Assembly: GCA_012512295.1 (NCBI GenBank)
Contig: JAAZDI010000034.1
Coordinates: 1 to 10,829, forward strand
DNA length: 10,829 nucleotides
Source: Syntrophomonadaceae bacterium
Lineage (GTDB): Bacteria > Bacillota > Ch66 > Ch109
Reading direction: 5' to 3'
In this document: piece by piece, positions 8,221-10,829 of the stretch
How the letters are laid out: each line of letters begins with the position of its first letter
Position numbering within the stretch: position 1 is the first letter of the stretch
Position numbers and translations under genes: made by a program
Notes under the pieces: model-generated
The model's database searches: none
Told to the model about the DNA's origin: nothing
The model's input: only the letters and a program-made list of their open reading frames with translations

Positions 8221-8323
8221 CCAGGCTCCTTTCCAACAATGGGAGGCCAATCCGTTTCCAGAATGACCCAATGGCTTGCTATCATAGCATTGGCTTTAGA
8301 TAGAAAAGCTCGGAGCTATTAAA

Positions 8324-8339
8324 TTGTCTCAATAGACAA
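8324..8339. repeat. Small inverted repeat
   Basis: TTGTCT (8324-8329) and AGACAA (8334-8339) are perfectly complementary around CAAT. It may be an operator or a short RNA hairpin; no T-run follows. Confidence 0.4.
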
Positions 8340-8454
8340 CTCATCAAGGGATTGAATCTATGACTATATATTCCTCCTCCAGGATTTTGACAATAATCTT
8401 TATTTTATTGCTTATAAGACACCATATAATTTTATGCTTGTCATTAATATTTTG

Positions 8455-8589
8455 AAGCTGCTCCAAACCGCATGCAATACGTTATTCCCCAAAAACCTTT
8501 CATTATCGACCAATCATTTCCGGCAAATACCACATCTATGATGTAAGTCTCAGTCACCTGAGTTACTCTAGCCCGAGCCGAAGCAGCTT
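8455..8589 (+). promoter_or_regulatory. Candidate structured leader (riboswitch-like) of moeA
   Basis: AAGCTGCT (8455-8462) is perfectly complementary to AGCAGCTT (8582-8589), which would close a domain of about 135 bases. Inside are two local hairpins: ACATC-TAT-GATGT (8532-8544) and CTCAG-TCAC-CTGAG (8549-8562), the latter extendable by TAA/TTA. A closing stem around internal hairpins in front of a cofactor gene is the usual shape of a riboswitch. The Moco family (RF01055) commonly precedes such genes, but I could not match its consensus from memory. About 185 bases separate it from the moeA start. Confidence 0.4.
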
Positions 8590-8611
8590 AGTTTAAGAAG
8601 GATAAATAATA

Positions 8612-8748
8612 TCGAATGTCGAAGTTATTTGTCGAAGTAATGGTGAATTTAGTTAACGTATAATTTATTATACATCATTATTTATTATACATCTTATACA
8701 TCGAATTCAGAGGTTTTGTAAATTATTCATAATATCGCAGTTATCGAA
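8612..8748. repeat. Repeat cluster upstream of moeA
   Basis: TGTCGAAGT occurs twice at a 13-base step (8617-8625, 8630-8638). TTTATTATACATC occurs twice at a 17-base step (8664-8676, 8681-8693), followed by a partial copy TATACATC (8695-8702). GTATAAT-TT-ATTATAC (8658-8673) is an inverted repeat overlapping the first copy. TCGAA appears five times between 8612 and 8748. The arrangement suggests repeated protein-binding sites; TATAAT at 8659-8664 could also be a -10, but no good -35 precedes it. Confidence 0.6.
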
Positions 8749-8759
8749 GATTGTTGAAA

Positions 8760-8769
8760 AGAGGCGGGG
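8760..8769 (+). promoter_or_regulatory. Ribosome binding site favouring the moeA TTG start at 8775
   Basis: AGAGGCGGGG is an imperfect Shine-Dalgarno ending 5 bases before TTG 8775. The alternative TTG at 8751 has no purine-rich site at a useful distance. Confidence 0.55.
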
Positions 8770-8774
8770 ATAGA

Positions 8775-9974
8775 TTGGCTATCAATAAGAGTTTAGAAGA
8801 AGCCGTTTTTATTTGCTGTGAAAATATTCAACCACTTGACAGCGAGTACCTGTGGATTGATGATGCCTTTATGAGGGTGGCGGCAGATGATATTTCGAGC
8901 GGCATTGATGTCCCTAATTTTGATCGTTCTGCCGTGGATGGCTACGTAATTAGTCGGGCTGATCTGGAAAAACTAAAAACCGGTAATCCGCTCTCTTTAC
9001 TGGTAACTGATACCATCCAAGCCGGTTCAATAGAAAGCAAGCCACTTAAAAGCGGGGAAACATATAGAATAATGACCGGTGCCTTGCTTCCCGAAGGCTG
9101 CGCTGCAGTTATCAAGCAGGAAGACGTCCAAATTGATGGCAATTATATCATTGCCGGTCGCGGCTGGAAGCCGGGTGAAAATATCCGCAGAGCCGGTCAC
9201 GAATTGAGAGCCGGGGATAGGGTGGCAGCTAAAGGACAGGTTCTAACAGCAGAAATCTTGGAAAGAGTAGCTGCCTGTGGCATTGCCAAAATTTTAGTTC
9301 ATAAAATTCCGCGTGTCTATATTATTGAAACCGGAAGTGAATTGATATTACCCGGGTCACCTATTAAAACAGGACAAATATATGGGAGCAATCGGAGTTT
9401 AATATCTGGTAAAATAGCCGGCACTGGTGCCATGCCGTTATTAGCGAAGTCAATTATTGAAGATGATCTGGAGGCAATTGCGAGTGAAATTGAGAAGGCG
9501 GCTCACGTTGCGGATATGGTAATAATCAGCGGAGGAACCGGTAATGGAGTTTACGACCTGGTCTATAAAGCGTTTGCGTACTTAAATGCCGAACCTCTAT
9601 TCAGAGGAATAGATATTATACCTGGCAAAGGATCATCGGCCACACTATATAATGGCAAACTCTTATACAATTTATCTGGCAACCCTTATGCCGCAGGGTT
9701 AATATTTGATGCTTTAATTAAGCCGGCACTCCTCAGATTAAAAGGAGATTTATTTTCGGCCCGGGAATGGTTTGACATACAACTTGGCGGCCAAATAAAA
9801 AACATTAAGCCGGTTCGCAGCTTGTGCCGGGGGGAGATGATCATTAAAGAGGGCTGCGTTTATGCCCAACCCATAAGCAAAGATAGCAATTATGTCGGAA
9901 ACATTCCTATAATATTGGACCTCCAAGCCGGGCAGGGGCTAATGGGAGATATGGTAAGGGCGAAACTATGCTAA
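8775..9974 (+). CDS. moeA: MoeA-type molybdopterin molybdotransferase
   Basis: Inserts molybdate (or tungstate) into adenylated molybdopterin in the cytoplasm, the last common step of Mo cofactor synthesis. From the TTG at 8775 it has 399 residues, near the E. coli length. Visible motifs: VPNFDRSAVDGYV (46-58, MoeA N-terminal motif with D55); RIMTGALLPEG (98-108) and GHELRAGD (141-148); and a MogA-like domain with ETGSEL (185-190), GSNRSLIS (204-211), SGGTGNGVYD (252-261), PGKG (283-286) and SGNP (301-304), followed by a C-terminal domain. It departs from the usual KPGKP and GLPGNP: the first lysine is I282, and the motif prolines become G286 and S301. An earlier in-frame TTG at 8751 is possible (407 residues), but AGAGGCGGGG (8760-8769) suits 8775. 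Likely serves the adjacent formate dehydrogenase. Confidence 0.88.
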   Translation: MAINKSLEEAVFICCENIQPLDSEYLWIDDAFMRVAADDISSGIDVPNFDRSAVDGYVISRADLEKLKTGNPLSLLVTDTIQAGSIESKPLKSGETYRIMTGALLPEGCAAVIKQEDVQIDGNYIIAGRGWKPGENIRRAGHELRAGDRVAAKGQVLTAEILERVAACGIAKILVHKIPRVYIIETGSELILPGSPIKTGQIYGSNRSLISGKIAGTGAMPLLAKSIIEDDLEAIASEIEKAAHVADMVIISGGTGNGVYDLVYKAFAYLNAEPLFRGIDIIPGKGSSATLYNGKLLYNLSGNPYAAGLIFDALIKPALLRLKGDLFSAREWFDIQLGGQIKNIKPVRSLCRGEMIIKEGCVYAQPISKDSNYVGNIPIILDLQAGQGLMGDMVRAKLC

Positions 9975-10052
9975 TATTTGGCATATAGATTTTTTCTAAT
10001 TCATTTAAATAAAAGCTGAGTTTATTTTCATTTTTTATTTACTGTCGGGCAT

Positions 10053-10061
10053 TGTTATAAT
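10053..10061 (+). promoter_or_regulatory. Extended -10 promoter of the second MoeA-like gene
   Basis: TGTTATAAT is a perfect -10 hexamer with the TGn extension, which can act without a good -35; upstream is only T-rich. It would start a transcript near 10068, about 95 bases before the ATG at 10163. No clear terminator separates it from moeA, so read-through is also possible. Confidence 0.6.
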
Positions 10062-10162
10062 AGCGTTGAGGTTTTTATTTCTGGTTTCCATCACCGATTG
10101 AGTATTTGGGAAGAAATGATAATAGAAATAATCAAACTAACCAATAGAAAAGAGGTCTGTAA

Positions 10163-10829
10163 ATGCGCAAAGTACCGATAGAAGAAGCAGTGGGTATGAC
10201 ACTGGGCTATGATATTACCAAAATCGTTCCTGGACAAGAAAAATACCGCGCCTTTCGTAAAGGACAAATCATAACTGAGCAAGATATACCCAAACTTAAG
10301 GATATGGGAAAAAGGCACATCTATATCTGGGATCCGGCTGAAAAATTAATGCATGAGGACGAAGCCGCAATGCGGTTGGCCAAGTTAGCGGTTGGTAGCG
10401 GTCTTACTCTGACTGAACCCAACCAGGGAAGAGTTAACATTTTGGCTGAATATGATGGGCTTTTTAAGGTGGATGTGGGCCGGCTGAATCAAATTAATAA
10501 TCTGGATGAAGTTGTTTTTGCCACTCTGCACAATGACCAGGTGGTTACTAAGGGTCAGACGGTAGCCGGAACCAGAGTAGTTCCAGTTGCCGTTGACCAC
10601 AAAACAATCGAAGCAGCAGAAAAACTTGGGGCGGGAAAGACACCGATGCTTAGGATAAAGCCATTTCAGCCATTAGAAGTGGCGGTGGTTACAACTGGCA
10701 CAGAGGTGTACAGTGGTCGAATAAAGGACGGCTTTGCTAAAATTATACAGCAGAAGATTGCCCCCTTTGGAGGCCGCTGGATGGGTCAGGTTATTGTTCC
10801 AGATGACTCTGAGTTAATAACCCGGGAAA
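10163..10829 (+). CDS. MoeA/MogA-like molybdopterin-binding protein (partial, 3' end outside window)
   Basis: The first 222 codons are present, without a stop. The N-terminus MRKVPIEEAVGMTLGYDITKIVPG and the RKGQIITEQDIPKLKDMG region are typical of a Firmicute family of molybdopterin-binding proteins that sit beside Mo-enzyme genes. LHEDEAA-type residues (63-69) and GLTLTEPNQGRVNI (80-93) follow. A MoCF_biosynth-type domain begins about residue 171 with VAVVTTGTEVYSGRIKD, equivalent to the GDEL/GSEL strand of MoeA. AAAGAGG (10148-10154) precedes the ATG. It lies 188 bases after moeA on the same strand and probably works in cofactor insertion or storage. Its exact reaction is unknown, and the catalytic part of the domain lies mostly beyond the window. 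Confidence 0.82.
   Translation, partial: MRKVPIEEAVGMTLGYDITKIVPGQEKYRAFRKGQIITEQDIPKLKDMGKRHIYIWDPAEKLMHEDEAAMRLAKLAVGSGLTLTEPNQGRVNILAEYDGLFKVDVGRLNQINNLDEVVFATLHNDQVVTKGQTVAGTRVVPVAVDHKTIEAAEKLGAGKTPMLRIKPFQPLEVAVVTTGTEVYSGRIKDGFAKIIQQKIAPFGGRWMGQVIVPDDSELITRE

Larger units (their letters stand above)
8070..8454. other. Divergent intergenic region without a convincing gene
   Basis: Short open frames here (8134-8322 plus, 8051-8239 minus) lack ribosome binding sites and overlap each other. The stretch holds a perfect 10-bp inverted repeat (8182-8220) and a 6-bp hairpin TTGTCT-CAAT-AGACAA (8324-8339). It also has TTGACA (8387-8392), whose nearest -10 (TATAAG, 8413-8418) is 20 bases away, too far for a standard promoter, with another TATAAT at 8425-8430. 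It probably contains the moeA promoter and operators shared with the fdh operon. Confidence 0.5.

Noticed and set aside
8051..8322. Overlapping short frames on both strands in the divergent region (8051-8239 minus, 8134-8322 plus).
   Set aside because: There is no Shine-Dalgarno, they overlap each other, they contain the 10-bp dyad, and neither translation resembles a known family. A decayed gene cannot be excluded.
8387..8418. TTGACA with TATAAG as a standard sigma-A promoter for moeA.
   Set aside because: The 20-base spacing is outside the usual range, so I do not call it.
8531..8562. CRISPR-like or mobile-element terminal repeats in the moeA leader.
   Set aside because: These are single short hairpins with no regular spacers, no transposase and no target duplication.

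Overview
The window looks like chromosomal DNA of an anaerobic, spore-former-type Firmicute (class Clostridia, perhaps Peptococcaceae-like). The evidence is moderate-to-low GC, strong AGGAGG-type ribosome binding sites, TTG/GTG start use, A/T-rich intergenic DNA, and gene content of respiratory formate oxidation and molybdenum/tungsten cofactor synthesis. Genus cannot be told from sequence alone. I see no tRNA, rRNA, CRISPR array, insertion sequence or phage gene.

Layout. (1) 114-2192 (+): a stand-alone cytoplasmic oxidoreductase of the DMSO-reductase (molybdopterin) family with an unusual Fe-S motif, closed by its own terminator. (2) 2458-7815 (-): a four-gene operon, read fdnG -> fdnH -> fdnI -> fdhE. 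It encodes a membrane-bound, Tat-exported formate dehydrogenase of the FDH-N type and its assembly factor. The catalytic subunit is interrupted by an in-frame TGA at 7219-7221. The codon context (HQAR-I-U-H), the FDH-N family and a SECIS-like hairpin directly after it show this is selenocysteine, so the gene is one 1010-residue reading frame and not two genes. A strong terminator at 2379-2419 ends the operon. (3) 7816-8774: about 950 bases of divergent intergenic DNA without a convincing gene. It holds long-range complementary segments in both leaders, a 10-bp dyad, and tandem repeats in front of moeA. (4) 8775-9974 (+): a MoeA-type molybdopterin molybdotransferase with a degenerate active-site motif. 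(5) 10163-10829 (+, runs off the window): a second MoeA-like molybdopterin-binding protein with its own extended -10 promoter.

How it fits together. FdnG oxidises formate outside the membrane at a Mo/W-bis-MGD-selenocysteine centre. Electrons pass through the four [4Fe-4S] clusters of FdnH to the two b hemes of FdnI and on to quinone. FdhE helps mature the exported enzyme. The two MoeA-like proteins insert molybdate or tungstate into molybdopterin, supplying both FdnG and the orphan oxidoreductase. The sel genes, fdhD and the rest of the moa/mob pathway must lie elsewhere. The main genes are of known families. The parts that may be new are the two leader structures, the orphan oxidoreductase's cluster motif, and the divergent MoeA.
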